Source: Rhynchopus sp. YZ270_cl-10
Lineage: Eukaryota; Euglenozoa; Diplonemea; Diplonemida; Diplonemidae
Direction: 5' to 3'
DNA length: 64,000 nucleotides
Assembly: GCA_964035575.1 (NCBI GenBank)
Contig: OZ037916.1
Coordinates: 434,001-498,000, forward strand
Position 1 is the stretch's first letter. Each line of letters opens with the position of its first letter. The notes beneath the pieces are model-generated. The model had not been told where the DNA came from, searched no databases, and saw nothing but the letters and a program-made list of their open reading frames with translations. Position numbers and translations under genes: made by a program. Of this stretch, positions 21,930 through 33,540 are shown piece by piece.

Positions 21930-24900
21930 TGTAAAGATTTTGTGCTGCTTCGACGTTTGGACAAATGGTGTTTAATATTGTCATTGGCAAGGGGGTTTTG
22001 TGCAAAATATTTGCCGGAAACCCAATTCGTGCTTCCCTAGATAGGGAAGCACCATATGCCGCCTTCGTGGGTGAGTCGGAGGTACCTTTTTCAGTTACTA
22101 CCTTCAACACACGTATGCATTTAACACAACATTTCAGTTTGATGAAGGCAACGGAGGAAGTGAATCCGAAGGACAGCATCCTGCGCAGGAAAGGCAACCA
22201 TTCCATGCAAAAGGACAGGAGGGCGAACTGCCATTTTTCTTTAGAACCAGAGCGGAGTTGAGTTGACTTGAGTGTTTTGCTGGCAGTATCCTTGCACATG
22301 ATCCAAGCATTATCCGCGCGAAAAGGGACCATTTCACACCCAAACGTGATTATCAGAGATAACGACAAAAACGACCCTTTTCGTCATTGTCAGGGATTGT
22401 ATACAACATCAGCCAGAAACCCCTTGGGACAGCACCACACGCCACCTGCCTCATGCTGCGTCACCTCTGCGTCCTGTTCTGCCTGATTGCAGACACGTCG
22501 GCCATTTTCCCCCCCTCCTCCCCAGACCGGTTTTTTTAGGGGCAAAATATCATTGTTATTCCCCTTGGTCCTGGGACTGATTCTAGTACCCTCCAGCCCT
22601 GGTTGCTACATATGTTTTCTTGTGTTGCTATCAGTTTTCCTGCTCTACAGAGGTCCTATGATGTGTGTCCATGACCTGCTGCAGGAATGTTCCCCCCATC
22701 TCTCTCCCATCATCCCCCGCATTTGCATTGCTTTTTGCTTCTACCCGCTGCAACAAACACCGGTTTGTCTCAACCATTATTTCCTGTATATTTCCCTTTT
22801 CTCTTTGTGTTTACCATTGTGTCCCCTGTATTCAGGTCCTATTGCACTGCGGGCACCGCAAGAGGAAATGGTGCGTCATGCCAGAGTTTACTGTTTAGTT
22901 TTTATATTTGTGCCACTTTTGTATTTTTGTGGCCTTTTTGCTCTTTTTTTTTTTTTGCTACTGCTGTCTAAAGGGCGTAGTCTCTCTTTCCCGATACATC
23001 CTAGTACCCCGAGAGTGGATGAAGTTATTGGAAGCCCCAGTGGGATGGGATGTACTCCACATGGCTGTGAGGTCTTGTGTATACCAGTTTGCTTCTGTCG
23101 TCTCCGAAGTGTTTTGTGACTCCGGTAGTTCGATATTTTTAGGTTCACTGTCACGAGGGGGGCTTTGTATTTCAAGTCAAATTTATATTTCAAAAGTTCA
23201 TGCAAAAAAAAAAGGCTTTACAGCCCCCAAAAAATAGAGTTTGCCCAAGGAGGCAATTGCAACTATTTCTACCAATTTGTCAAAAGAACGAAGCTTTGCT
23301 GAAGCGAGCATTTTTAGTGTACCCCCCACCCACCCACCCTTTCTCTATTTTTTATCGCATAAAAAGTTGCCAGAAGTCAGAATATGTTGGGCTGATTATA
23401 CCACTGCCATGGGATCAGTAGCTGGCAGGGTACAAAGAGAGCATACACACGAGCAGATCCGGGCAACGTTCCGCTCTCAGGCACCACCCACGCCTGCTTT
23501 CACAAACAGAGGTGTTCAGATATCCCTTTTGGCGCGTTTCCAACCGCCCGCTGTAGCCAGCCCACACTACCCCCATCCCCTACTGCAGCTGGCGTTGGCA
23601 TTGCCCCCCACAGGGTATTACTCATTGCACGGGTGGGGTACTTCAGGGCATTATTGTCATGTTCAAAGAATTTTTTTTGATCGTGACCGCCTCACAAAGG
23701 AGTGCCTCTGGACTGAAGTGGGAGTGGGAGGGGAAAGGCTGCACAAAGCATGTTCACCTGCTGTGTGTGTTTTGTCGACAGGTGATCCTGGGGATTGTCG
23801 TTGTGCTTGGTTCGTGTTGGGGGGGGGGGGATAGGGAACACCCAAGCAAACGTTTGCACCACCTGCACCACACTGCCGGTTGAGGCTTTGAGCTCTCTGT
23901 TCTCTGCCCTGGTCACGTGGCTTGTTGCGGTCTTTTCCTGCGCTGAGTGAGGTGGAGCGTGTATCGGTCCGTGGGGGGGAGCTTTGCCAGAAGCAACAAC
24001 GGCGAACGGGCAGCAGTGTGGGGGGCATAGTTAGCTCTGTGTTTGGACAGACTGGTGGATGCAGACTAGGTAGAGGCTAGGTGGAGAGTATTTTGTGTGC
24101 AAGGTTGATGGCCCAGCATGTGAGGCGTAAGTTCATCTTACCCTTTTTTGTTTGGGTGGGTGCAGAGAGCGAGCTTGGGGGGGAAAGGGGGGTGAGGGTA
24201 ACATGTCTGTGTGAACGTTTCCCCTGAACAAAGCTGCCGGGACTGCCTTTACCGAGGGATCTCTTAGAAGGGGGTGGGCCGGCGCCGTCATGGGGCACTT
24301 CGAGACGTACATCCTGAGGGCTTGGTGATGAAGCCATTGATTGGGGGTCGTGCTACTTTACCCTCCGCAAGTCATTGCTTTTTGCATTGTCTTGGGCGAG
24401 GTTGTGTGGGGAGTGGGGATGGGGAAGCGGGAGGGATCCTTCAGGAAGGCAGTGGGGCACGCAGACACCAAGCTGTGACCTGGTACGCCGAGCTATGCGC
24501 GCAGGCGCGGGTGGTCTCGAACGACTCCACCTTTTACTTTAACGGGGTTTACGGGTCAGACAAGGGGTTATGCCTGATCATGCTCACGGGGATGAAGTGT
24601 GCTGGTACTCATAGCATGTGACCATTATTCAGACCAAGGGGTTTGCTGCGCGAGTTTCACACCGCGCGGCAACCTGCTCCGTCCGGGTCTAAGTAATGTG
24701 TCAAGATGTGCCATGTGCCATGGGTAAATTCCACATATTTTTTTGGGGGTCAGACGAAGGGGGTTAGTTCTGCCTTGCCATACTCATGGGGGTGAAGTGC
24801 ACTCTAGGTTTGCGGGTGAGAACTGGGGGTGGAAGGGGGTGGGAACACTTAGTCACTGTCTTTCCTTTGGCCGGAGGGGTATGCAGGACTATTCTGTTTT

Positions 24901-25585
24901 GTCTCCAGGCACTGCCCCAACTAAATGCAAGTGAAACCCGAGCTGGCAGGATATATAAATGCTGGCTGGTGGCTTCCCCATACTGTGAAGGGTGCTGGTA
25001 CTCGAACAGTAAGGTCAGAGCTCTCTGTACCACACCTTGGGTTACGGCGAGGATGTCTCTGTAAAGCCCAGAGAGGGTGAGGCCCCGCTGTCGGACAGTT
25101 TTGGTTCTCCTGGAGGTGTGAACTTTCAACTGTCACTCTGGGTGGGAGGGGGGAACAATGATGCAAGATAACGTATTCTTTTGACCCAAAAACAGAGCAG
25201 TTTTCACTTATTTTGAGGTCGGGGAATCAATTCGGGGGTGATTTTTGGTACTTTGAGAAGTTCTTGAGGTATTATGGGGGTCCGTCAACCCTTTTCATCC
25301 GGCTGTCGTCGTACTGGGGTTAGTTTCTTGGGCGGCATTCCTAGCATTGCGTGGTCTGCTGGTCTGTGTACATCTATTTTAGCGTGAGGCACCGGGTGGG
25401 GTCAGTTGCTGCATTAGCCCGCGTGGGTCTGTCTGAAAGACGGCAGGAGCGGCGGGTTTGGGTGGGTTTTGTTGCTGGCCAAGAGCTCTGTGGGTGGGAT
25501 GTGGGTATGAGGTTTGATATCAAGTTTGGGTTATCCCTAGCATTCGGTCACAAAGACGTCGCAACTGCAGAAGAGACAAAGTACA
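21930..25585 (+). other. Spacer with no supported gene
   Basis: Pyrimidine-rich up to about 23350 and G-rich after about 23650, with homopolymer runs. Frames of 100-200 codons exist but begin at non-ATG codons or follow the strand skew, and have low-complexity Leu/Phe/Pro or Gly/Val translations. A copy of the spacer motif CACGAG...GCTTTGTATTTCAAGTC lies at 23152-23182. Confidence 0.5.
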
Positions 25586-25587
25586 TA

Positions 25588-25773
25588 AACCCCCCCTCCG
25601 GATATTATTTACTAAATTTGGAGTAAATAATAAACGGGAGAGTAAATAATAAACGGGTTTAATTTATTAAAACTGTTTTTTACGTTAGAAATTAGTAAAT
25701 AATAAGTGGGAGAGTAAATAATACCCGTGAAGTAAATAATAAGTGGAGGTAAATAATATCCGTGGGGGGGGTT
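25588..25773. mobile_element. 186-bp inverted-repeat element, TA target duplication
   Basis: The ends are AACCCCCCCTCCGGATATTA and the near-complement on the right, flanked by TA at 25586-25587 and 25774-25775. The inside is six spaced copies of GTAAATAATA with CGGG or GTGG between them. Too short to encode anything; a miniature element. Confidence 0.7.
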
Positions 25774-25775
25774 TA

Positions 25776-26580
25776 CATGTTACGGATCTGGGCAGGGTGG
25801 TCCATGATGGAACGCACCTGGTTGACAGTGAAGTTCACCATCTTGACTTTTTTGGTTTGCTTTTACTTATTCCTGGAGGGTGCGGTGGTGGTGGTGGTGG
25901 TGGTGGTGCGTGAGATGAAGGTGGGTGGGTGCGAGGCTGGGTGGGTGGTAGGGGGGTGAAAGGGAGGCGGGTGGGAAGGAGTGGGTGGAAGAAAAGTAAA
26001 ATTGGATGGGGTCCTTTTTTAGAAGAAGTACCCACCGTGGGAAAAAGGTAGCAATGGGAAGCAGGGATCTATCTGGTGGGTGGATGTGTACCAGATGTGT
26101 TTCTGCTGTTTGGGACATACAGTAACGTCCACAGCAGTACCGGACTGTAGTTGAAAACAGCTGAGGGGTGGCTTCTCAAGGGGTCTTGTTAGAAATGCGA
26201 GACGGGTTTGGGGGAACGGCGAGCGTTGACCTGTAGCGAGTTGTCAATCTCGCACCACGCTGGATGATAGGGTGACCTGGTAGTGTTTCATATTTTTACC
26301 TGTTAGATTCTAAGAAGTGAACTATCATCTGACCTCCCTTCGTGGCTATTGCCTCCCAGGGAAAGGGACTCTCGATTTTTTTTTTTTTTGGCCCTCTTTA
26401 GGGCTCATTTCGACGATTTGAGGCCATTAGAAGCAAAATTTGGCATTTTTTGAGCATCTGCTGGGAGTTGGTTCTCATGTTTGATATTCCAGCACACATT
26501 CCACTGAGTCCAACGCTGATAGATTTACCGGTTCACATGATATAATTTTATCATATGAAATATCATGTGACCCTATCATC
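25776..26580 (+). other. Spacer with GGT microsatellite and a dispersed repeat
   Basis: A (GGT)n tract lies at about 25881-25908, a poly-T run at 26377-26390, and a fragment at 26405-26462 matches 4147-4207. No gene seen. Confidence 0.5.
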
Positions 26581-26599
26581 ACTATCAGCGTGCACGACG

Positions 26600-26840
26600 C
26601 CTCATGTCAGTGACATGACAGACTGACATGCAAAATGACTTTCCTGACATGTCATTATACCATGTCAGGTGTGTTGAGGCTCACCTATTCCCGAGGAGAG
26701 GGCCTTAGGGGTTAGAACAACAAAACCATGGAAAAGTGTGTGTTCTGCACAGAGAATGACACGGAACAACACGTACCACATGTCGTAACGACATGTGCAC
26801 GTGTCATTGTTTTTACCATGTCATATGACATGTGGCGTTG
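26600..26840 (+). promoter_or_regulatory. Cluster of GACATG/CATGTC words before the receptor gene
   Basis: Ten GACATG or CATGTC hexamers fall within about 240 bp. They include the palindrome GACATGTC and the inverted repeats CACATGTCG-TAA-CGACATGTG (26777-26797) and CCATGTCATATGACATGTGG (26817-26836). About 0.1 would be expected by chance. The cluster ends about 90 bp before the ATG at 26925. A regulatory role is inferred from position and density only; a decayed palindromic element is the alternative. Confidence 0.4.
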
Positions 26841-26886
26841 TGTTCACCCATCTTCATCCCCATCATCAGCACAACACACCCCCTAC

Positions 26887-26888
26887 AG
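26887..26888 (+). other. Candidate splice-acceptor AG for the receptor gene
   Basis: A C/T-rich stretch with CATCTTCATCCCCATCATC and ACACCCCCTACAG precedes this AG. It would leave a 36-nt 5' leader, in line with the other genes here. Confidence 0.4.
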
Positions 26889-26924
26889 TGAACTGGTCCT
26901 CTTGGGGTGAACCCTCTTGTCAAG

Positions 26925-29258
26925 ATGCAGGAGGTCGAAAAGTTAGAGGATGCAAGGGGGAAGATCATGAGAACGTTGATGTCGCTGAGGTTTATTCTCT
27001 CGCTGCTGATGTTGTTTATGTACTCATCCGGTATTATCACGTGGAAGTTGTCCTCAGACTCCGCTACGGACGCCGTCAACGACCTTTCGAACAAACTGAT
27101 GACCGAGATCAGACAGCACATCAAGACCGCCCTCGAGCACCACCTCGACGTTGCGGAGACAGTGACGCTTATGAACGCTGGCCTCTTCGCAGAGGGGTCG
27201 TTTTCTGAGGCGGACGTACCATACTTCATGCAGGTCTTCAAAACACAGCTGGATGCTTACAAGAAGTCTATCACCACAGTCTCTATGACGACCAAGATCG
27301 GCCACTTGCATGGGGTATACACCGACTCTGTCGGCATCCACAAAGGCTACTGGTCAAGCAACACATCTGCCTTAGGGAAGGTACAGTTGTATGATTACAA
27401 CACAACAGTGCCACTTCCGCATGAAGGCATCCCAGACATCCCAAGGATGCTGTATATGGAGCCTGACTATAACAGCTCGGAGCAGGAGTGGTACACAGTG
27501 TGCAACGCTAACGTGCCGTACGATAAGGCGTGGACGTCGATCTACACTATGGGCTCGCAGACGCCTGTTACCATGCTTTCGGAGTCGACGGTTTCGTACA
27601 CAAAGGATGGATTGATGGGGGTGACGACGATTGACATGGCGCTGGGGTTCGCAGGGGAGCTGCTCCGCAACGTGCAGCTGCCTGCAGGCTACAAATCCTT
27701 CGTCGTCGACGTCAAGAACGTTGTGAAGTTCGGCGGCGTGCAGGCCATCATAGGCACCGCCGACGACACCCCGCTCCTCTACTGCAGGGTCTCCCCCATC
27801 GAAACCTTCCCGATGATTGGTGCTGTAGAATGCTCAGGCGCCATCGAGTTCGTCCCCGTCAACCAAACCCAGGTCAGCTACATCAAGAAGGCGCATGAGT
27901 TTGTCATAGACGCCTTCGGGGCCTGGGACTTTGCGTCGGGCACCTCCGACACCTTGAGCATCGATGGAGACAAACACTTCATCACCATCAGCACGATCCC
28001 GCGCAAGAACCTGAAGTGGTGTGTCGTCATCCTTCTCCCCGAGTCCGTCTTCCTAGAGGAAATTAACAAGACGAAGCTGGGCCTGCTTGCGATGTACGTG
28101 TCTGTCTTGGTGGTGAAGGCGTTCCTCTCTGCCATGGTGGTGTACTTCTTCATTGCGCCGCTCCACAGGTTGGCAAGGGAGCTCGACCTTCTTGCTGAGT
28201 TCAGAATTGAAGAGGATGCTGTTGTGATGTCTGGGTGGACCGAGATCCGCACCTTGCAGCTGACGTTCATCACACTTCTCAAGCAAATGAAAGTTATCAA
28301 GTCGTACATGCCGCAGGCGCTCTTCATTCAAGAGGAAGATCCTGAGGAGGCTAGTGAACAGTCCATCCCGACGAAATCAAATGGTGGGAGATCGAGTGCC
28401 AGTTGCGCACGTAGCCAGTCCTCGTATGTTGCGAAAGTGACCCATGTCGCAGGCCCACGTATATTCGACTTTAAGAAACACTTGACGGTTATGTGCATCC
28501 GTGTCAAATACACATGCAGCGACAAGGAGGTCGACAAGTTGCATGCAGTGCACTGCCAAATGATCGAACTGATCAGCGCCTCAGCAGTCAGCTGCAAGGG
28601 GACAATGGACCAGATCAGCAGCAACAACTTCAACATCGTGTGGGGAAGGGAAAACTTCATCAACTTGACGAACGTCACCGCAACTGTGTCGAGTTTGCTG
28701 TCGCGTCCCCTGCCCGGGACAATCACGGTTGGGTGTGCGATGGGGTGCGGCATCACCGGAAGTGCAGGGGGGGATAATATCCGCACCATCGCCACCCTCA
28801 CAGACGCACGCGCACATGCCTATGAGTTGAGCAACCTTGCTGAGTACCACGTAGACCCGTACCTCTTCACCAAGCGCATTCGCGACCAGACAGAGATGAC
28901 TCACAAATGGGAAGTCTGTGACGTGGTGAAGTTTGATGGTGCGAAACAATGCGAGATCGTGTTCATCTTCGGGGGCAGCAAAACAGTAAATGAAGACCAA
29001 GAATGGCTTTACCAGCTTGACTCCGGCACAGTCGACAAAACAGGAATCTTGCTGTTCCAACTCGCTTCCGAAATCAGGGCTTGCAAAGTGGAAGACGCAC
29101 GGCAAGTAATCACTCGCATGGAGAATGCTGATTTAACTCCTGAAAGGAAAACAGTGTTGTCTCATTTCCAAAAAATCGTAGAAAATGACTGTGTACCTGT
29201 GAGAGCGTTCTTTTCATATGAACGCGAATTGCTTCACGGCAAGAGCCTTGCTCCATAA
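26925..29258 (+). CDS. Transmembrane Cache receptor with degenerate nucleotide-cyclase-like domain
   Basis: 777 aa from the first in-frame ATG. Residues about 19-40 form a membrane helix, about 45-380 an extracellular region with dCache-like features (WYTVCNANVPYDKAW, then KDGLMGVTTIDMAL), about 385-412 a second helix, and then an amphipathic HAMP-like segment (PLHRLARELDLLAEFRIEE) up to about 460. Residues about 512-700 resemble the class III adenylate/guanylate cyclase fold (strand LTVMCIRVKY, DKLHAVHCQMIELI, TVGCAMGCGITGSAGGDNIR). The metal-binding aspartate expected in the first strand is absent, so I infer a non-catalytic domain used for dimerisation or regulation. The family layout suggests ligand sensing at the plasma membrane; the ligand cannot be told. 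Two alternating-strand shadows are ignored. Intronless. Confidence 0.88.
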   Translation: MQEVEKLEDARGKIMRTLMSLRFILSLLMLFMYSSGIITWKLSSDSATDAVNDLSNKLMTEIRQHIKTALEHHLDVAETVTLMNAGLFAEGSFSEADVPYFMQVFKTQLDAYKKSITTVSMTTKIGHLHGVYTDSVGIHKGYWSSNTSALGKVQLYDYNTTVPLPHEGIPDIPRMLYMEPDYNSSEQEWYTVCNANVPYDKAWTSIYTMGSQTPVTMLSESTVSYTKDGLMGVTTIDMALGFAGELLRNVQLPAGYKSFVVDVKNVVKFGGVQAIIGTADDTPLLYCRVSPIETFPMIGAVECSGAIEFVPVNQTQVSYIKKAHEFVIDAFGAWDFASGTSDTLSIDGDKHFITISTIPRKNLKWCVVILLPESVFLEEINKTKLGLLAMYVSVLVVKAFLSAMVVYFFIAPLHRLARELDLLAEFRIEEDAVVMSGWTEIRTLQLTFITLLKQMKVIKSYMPQALFIQEEDPEEASEQSIPTKSNGGRSSASCARSQSSYVAKVTHVAGPRIFDFKKHLTVMCIRVKYTCSDKEVDKLHAVHCQMIELISASAVSCKGTMDQISSNNFNIVWGRENFINLTNVTATVSSLLSRPLPGTITVGCAMGCGITGSAGGDNIRTIATLTDARAHAYELSNLAEYHVDPYLFTKRIRDQTEMTHKWEVCDVVKFDGAKQCEIVFIFGGSKTVNEDQEWLYQLDSGTVDKTGILLFQLASEIRACKVEDARQVITRMENADLTPERKTVLSHFQKIVENDCVPVRAFFSYERELLHGKSLAP

Positions 29259-31459
29259 GAAAATGGAGCTTGAAAAACACCACGATTCTGGGCGAGCCAT
29301 TAGGTTTCTTTTTCACACCTTCTATTACTGGTCGGCAAGGTACTTTGTGCTTTCAACCGGGGCTGGCATCGTGGGTCAGTCGGAGGGACCTGTGTCAATC
29401 ATTCTTCCATCCCCCAATCAACCCCCCCTAGCACACAGAAGCGAGGTCAGGCCCCAGTTTTTCGGGCAACTAAATAAAATAGAAAGTGCATAAACTTTTA
29501 CCTCCTGTACATTATGCGTTGGTTTCCGCTGGGACTACATTGCGTACAGACCCTATACAAAAAATAACAAAAAAAAAGAGAACGAACACCTATTCCCACC
29601 TATCACCTCTTCCCACATCCACTGTCTACAATGGTGTGGCCCACTAGGTACTCTCCAGGTGCTCTCTGGGTCATCAGTTTTTGTGCGTGACTTTTTTTTG
29701 GAGCAGACCCCAGCCTAACCATCGACCCGGGTTTTTGACCGTATTTCCCCCGAATTTTTTGACTTGACAATTTTTTCTCGAAAAAGTCAACCTGAAGTCT
29801 TCTTTGGATTTTTTGGGCCATTTTATGACCCAAACTACCACGGCCGATTTTGGCAGAGAAAGCTCGGGAAGCACTAGTAAAAATCACTTGTGTGTGTTAC
29901 TGAAAGCGATCAATGAATCACGTGTTATGCTTTTCTCCCCGCCCCCATGTTTCAGAAAAAAGCCCCCATGTTTCAGATAGGGAAAAAGGAAGTCGGGTTG
30001 GGACTGCAGAATATTTTTTTAAATAAATCAGGTCTTAGGCTGAGGCCTGATTTTGTAGTACATATTACTCCCTTTAATGCTTGCTGTTTGCTAAAATGGT
30101 AAGTAAAATATTTGCTTGCGCGAGGCAAAGTTTTCCAAAAAACTTTCAAAATTCGTTTAACACCCTGCTTTACACACTACATAGTCTTTGACGCCCCCCC
30201 TTCCCTTCCCACCCACAGTTTGATTTTTGAAGTTTTAGTTTTACTGTACTCTCCACTCAACTTTTTCAATTATCCCCCTTTCTTCGTTTTGTGATAGGTG
30301 TGTTCAGAGCAAAATAAAGCTTTGACAATTGTATGTTTTAATTTGTGTATTCTGTTGTGTCAGATGCGTTCGTTTGGAGTTTTCAATAATTTGCTGCTTA
30401 TTCACAAGAGGCTCTCCAACATTACGCCATTTCGCTTTCCTTTGTTGCACTGGAAAAAGAAATGTCGAGCAAATTGAAAAGGCGAACTGAGTGTTCCCGA
30501 AAGTGTCTCTCAGTTCGCCCCATCTCGATTTTTCCCCCAGGTACGTGGTGGTGACGAAAATTTCCACTCATTTTTTGGTGGGATTTTTGAGCTTTTGGCC
30601 ACCCGCTTGGATGCGTTACACAGGAAGAAGCGGAGTTGAAGGTTCACTGATAATTGCAGTGGCGACGTTAATTTATTTTAATAGAATTGCTTTGAATTAA
30701 TTTGTAGTACAAAGCAGCCCTCCATGCATGATGCACAGTATTTTTTTTTTTTTTTTTTAAAGCGATTACCTCAGGCTCTCCGCTAGGATTTCCGATTTTG
30801 AAAATATTCTGTTGATGGTCCACGTTGGTGGGGTACATGCTTGCGCCGCAGGCGCACGGTACGCAACTTTTTTTTTTACCAACGCCCGATTTTTACTTTT
30901 TTGGGACGTTTGAGCACTCACCTCTCCATATCTTCTTCTCCTGAGCTTTTTTGACAGGTAGAACGGGTCTGAACCACTTAGCAGCAGGGTAGATCCTTAT
31001 TTTCGCTAAAAACGCTAAAAATCCCAGATTTATTTTCGTTTTTTTCCTTTTTTTTCTCTCCCGTTTTTGAAATTTTTCCGCGCAGGCCTGACGCTAACTT
31101 TCAGGTTTTTGGGAAATCGTGGGGGTTATGGTTTGTCCGCGAGCGCAGCGAGCGGAAAAATTGAGTGACGGTCTAAAAAAAAAACCCCCAACAAGCAGGT
31201 TGACTGTACTGAGGCACAATAGTGGTGTTTTTTTACACATCTCAGCTGTCGTAGAACTAAACCTCAGGGGATAATATAGGTTTTGGGGGTTTTCGCTGAA
31301 ACTCGGTCGAGCCCAACCCAGCTCGTTAGGGCCTCCGGCGGAATGTGAGAATTCCTCGGTTATCCTACTGCGGAGTTCGGCACTGTATTGATATTTGCAC
31401 CAGGCACGCGCAGCACAATATTTGCACCAGGCACCTCAGTATATTTACAAAAAGAAACG
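29259..31459 (+). other. Spacer after the receptor gene
   Basis: AT-rich with poly-A/T runs. At 29365-29395 there is a copy of the spacer motif GGCTGGCATCGTGGGTCAGT, also seen near 60420 and 60905. At 30842-30868 there is a CGCCGCAGGCGCACGGTACG fragment of the repeat at 31460-31740. A GC hairpin, CCGCGAGCGCAGCGAGCGG, lies at 31137-31155. No gene supported. Confidence 0.5.
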
Positions 31460-31740
31460 GCGGTCGTGGCACCCATGGCGAAGCCACGGTACGCAACATT
31501 TCTGAAAATGTTGCCATAAAACGGCACTGTCGTTGGTAATTATCAACAGTTACCGTAAATTTTACTTCCAGATTTTGCTGAAACGAAAGTTTCTGGCGAA
31601 GCCACGGTACGCAACATTTCAAAAAATTGCGCTCAAAATTGCACATTTTTACTGCCAAACTAGTCATGGGAAGGGTGGGTTGCAATCTTGCGCCGCAGGT
31701 ACACGGTACGCTACTTTTTTTTCTTTCGCATGCTTCCTTT
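31460..31740 (+). repeat. ~270-bp repeat, copy in + orientation
   Basis: It contains two TGGCGAAGCCACGGTACGCA words (31476, 31594) and CGCCGCAGGTACACGGTACG near its end. The reverse complement occurs at about 32250-32530 inside the hAT-type element. I see no ends or target duplication of its own for this copy. Confidence 0.75.
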
Positions 31741-32034
31741 TCCTTCGGCATTTGACCAATTAAATCGCATTCTGGCTGGGACCCTTGTCGGACACTGCGC
31801 CCTCTGACAAGGGTAATACTTTCTAGAAACATTCTGAAAAAAGTGGTAGTGCCCGGCATTAGCAAGAAAATTTTCAAAATTAAATAGGTAGTGCCGATGC
31901 ACCAGCAGTTTGGGTAGGCGAGACCGCATTGGGTGAACCTCCGCGAGCGCAGCGAGCGGAAATTTTTTTCCGCAGTTTTTGGGCAAAGTTCAAAATCCCA
32001 CCAAAAATTAAGTTGTGGACATAGTAATTGTGTT

Positions 32035-32691
32035 CAGGGATTACGCTCCACGTGTGGAACGTATGGAAATCCATACGTGAATTGTTTTTGAAAAGGTGGA
32101 ATCCATACGTGTCCATACGTGTCCATACGTAGGTAATTTGGGTTTTGGATTGGGGCTGGGGTCGGGTAGGTGAGGACTCCGCCCCCACCTCTCACCTACC
32201 CCCTACAGAATTCTATTTGTAGGAGACAATTTTCTATTTTACCGGGAAAGGAGCATGCAGCATGGCGAAAGAAAAAAGTAGCGTACCGTGCGCCTGCGGC
32301 GCTAGATTGCAATACACCCTTCCCATGACATAATAGGCAATTTTAAGCGCAATTTTTAGAAATGTTGCGTACCGTGGCTTCGCCAGAAACTTTCGTTTTA
32401 GCAAAATATGGAAGTAAAGTTTACGGAACTGGACCATAGTTACCAACGAAAGTGCCATTTTATGTCAAGATTTTTTAAAAATGTTGCGTACCGTGGCTTC
32501 GCCAGGAACATTTGGATGCCATGACTGATGATTTCTCCAGTTCTTCGAACTTTCACAACCCTTCTCAACCAACTTTGCCAGGGAGAGCGCGCGCGAAGCG
32601 CGCGCGGTTTTTAATTGTTTTTGCTTAGAATTGTACGTGTTGAAAATCCATACGTACTTTTTTTATTTTTGGGGGAGCTGCGTAATCCCTG
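32035..32691. mobile_element. Non-autonomous hAT-type element, 657 bp
   Basis: It starts CAGGGATTACGC and ends GCGTAATCCCTG, and is flanked on both sides by the perfect 8-bp direct repeat ATTGTGTT (32027-32034, 32692-32699). Terminal CAGGG and an 8-bp duplication are the marks of the hAT superfamily. TCCATACGT or its complement recurs near both ends, as expected for subterminal transposase-binding repeats. Inside are an inverted copy of the 31460-31740 repeat and the perfect hairpin GCGCGCGC-GAA-GCGCGCGC (32587-32605). There is no transposase frame, so movement would need a source elsewhere. Two exact flanks suggest a fairly young insertion. Confidence 0.9.
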
Positions 32692-32699
32692 ATTGTGTT

Positions 32700-33540
32700 C
32701 TTCAAAAATATGCTTCAAAATTGTCTTATGCAAGGTGACACTGAGAATTGACACTCATTGGTCCTTGTCTTATGAAGTGAAGACAAATATTAAAGGGGCA
32801 TTGGCGGGCCGAAGGCCAGCCAAAAAAAACGGTAGCGAACTTTTACTTTTTTTCCTTTCGGTTTCCCCCTTATTTTGACTTTCCGGATCGATTGCGGACC
32901 GTGGTGGTGCCACTCTGTGGCTGGAAATTAGTAGGTAACCAAAAAAATGAGCCAGAGAAAAAAGGAAAAAAAAAAAGGAAAAAAAAAATAAAAAATCTCG
33001 AATCCTTATTTTCACTTTCGCTAAGGATCTACCCTGCTTAGCAGAACTTTTTTTTTTTTTTCTTTTTTTCCCCATTTTCAAAAAGTTCTGTTGACAATCA
33101 ACAGAACTTTAGTACCTAGCGGAGTGCCTGGATTACCTGCAGTGTTGGCGGGTTTAGTATATTTGACCCTCTCGCTGCCTCTTACCCAAGGCGTGCACTT
33201 ACAGATGCATACCAAAGAGGCTGCCACGTGGGTGTGGACTTTTGATTGAAGTTTCATCATTGTACTGGCCCAGGGAGGAGAGAGGAGGGGGGGGTTTCCC
33301 CGGCTACCGGCGAGGTCTCTTCCAATCCGCACCCCAGCTTCGGGATGTAGTGTTGACCGCCTTCACCCGGGGGAGTGTTCCCAGTTATTGAGAGTTTGGT
33401 GGTGGTGATGGCATCCCACTTTTTGTGTTCTATTTTTTGTCAATATTTACTTACTGTGTAATGATTGCCATCAGCCTTATGATATACACGTCATTCTTGC
33501 CTATACCGCCTTCTTTCAGCAATGCCTCCCTCTACGGTCC
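32700..33540 (+). other. Spacer, homopolymer-rich, no gene
   Basis: Long A and T runs from 32940 to 33075, with AAGTTCTGTTGACAATCAACAGAACTT forming a GTTCTGTTGA/TCAACAGAAC stem at about 33082-33108. No coding sequence recognised. Confidence 0.5.

Noticed and set aside
22487-23119. 210-codon frame with Leu/Phe-rich segments
   Set aside because: Starts at TTG in a pyrimidine-rich spacer; the hydrophobic look comes from T/C skew. No leader or family.
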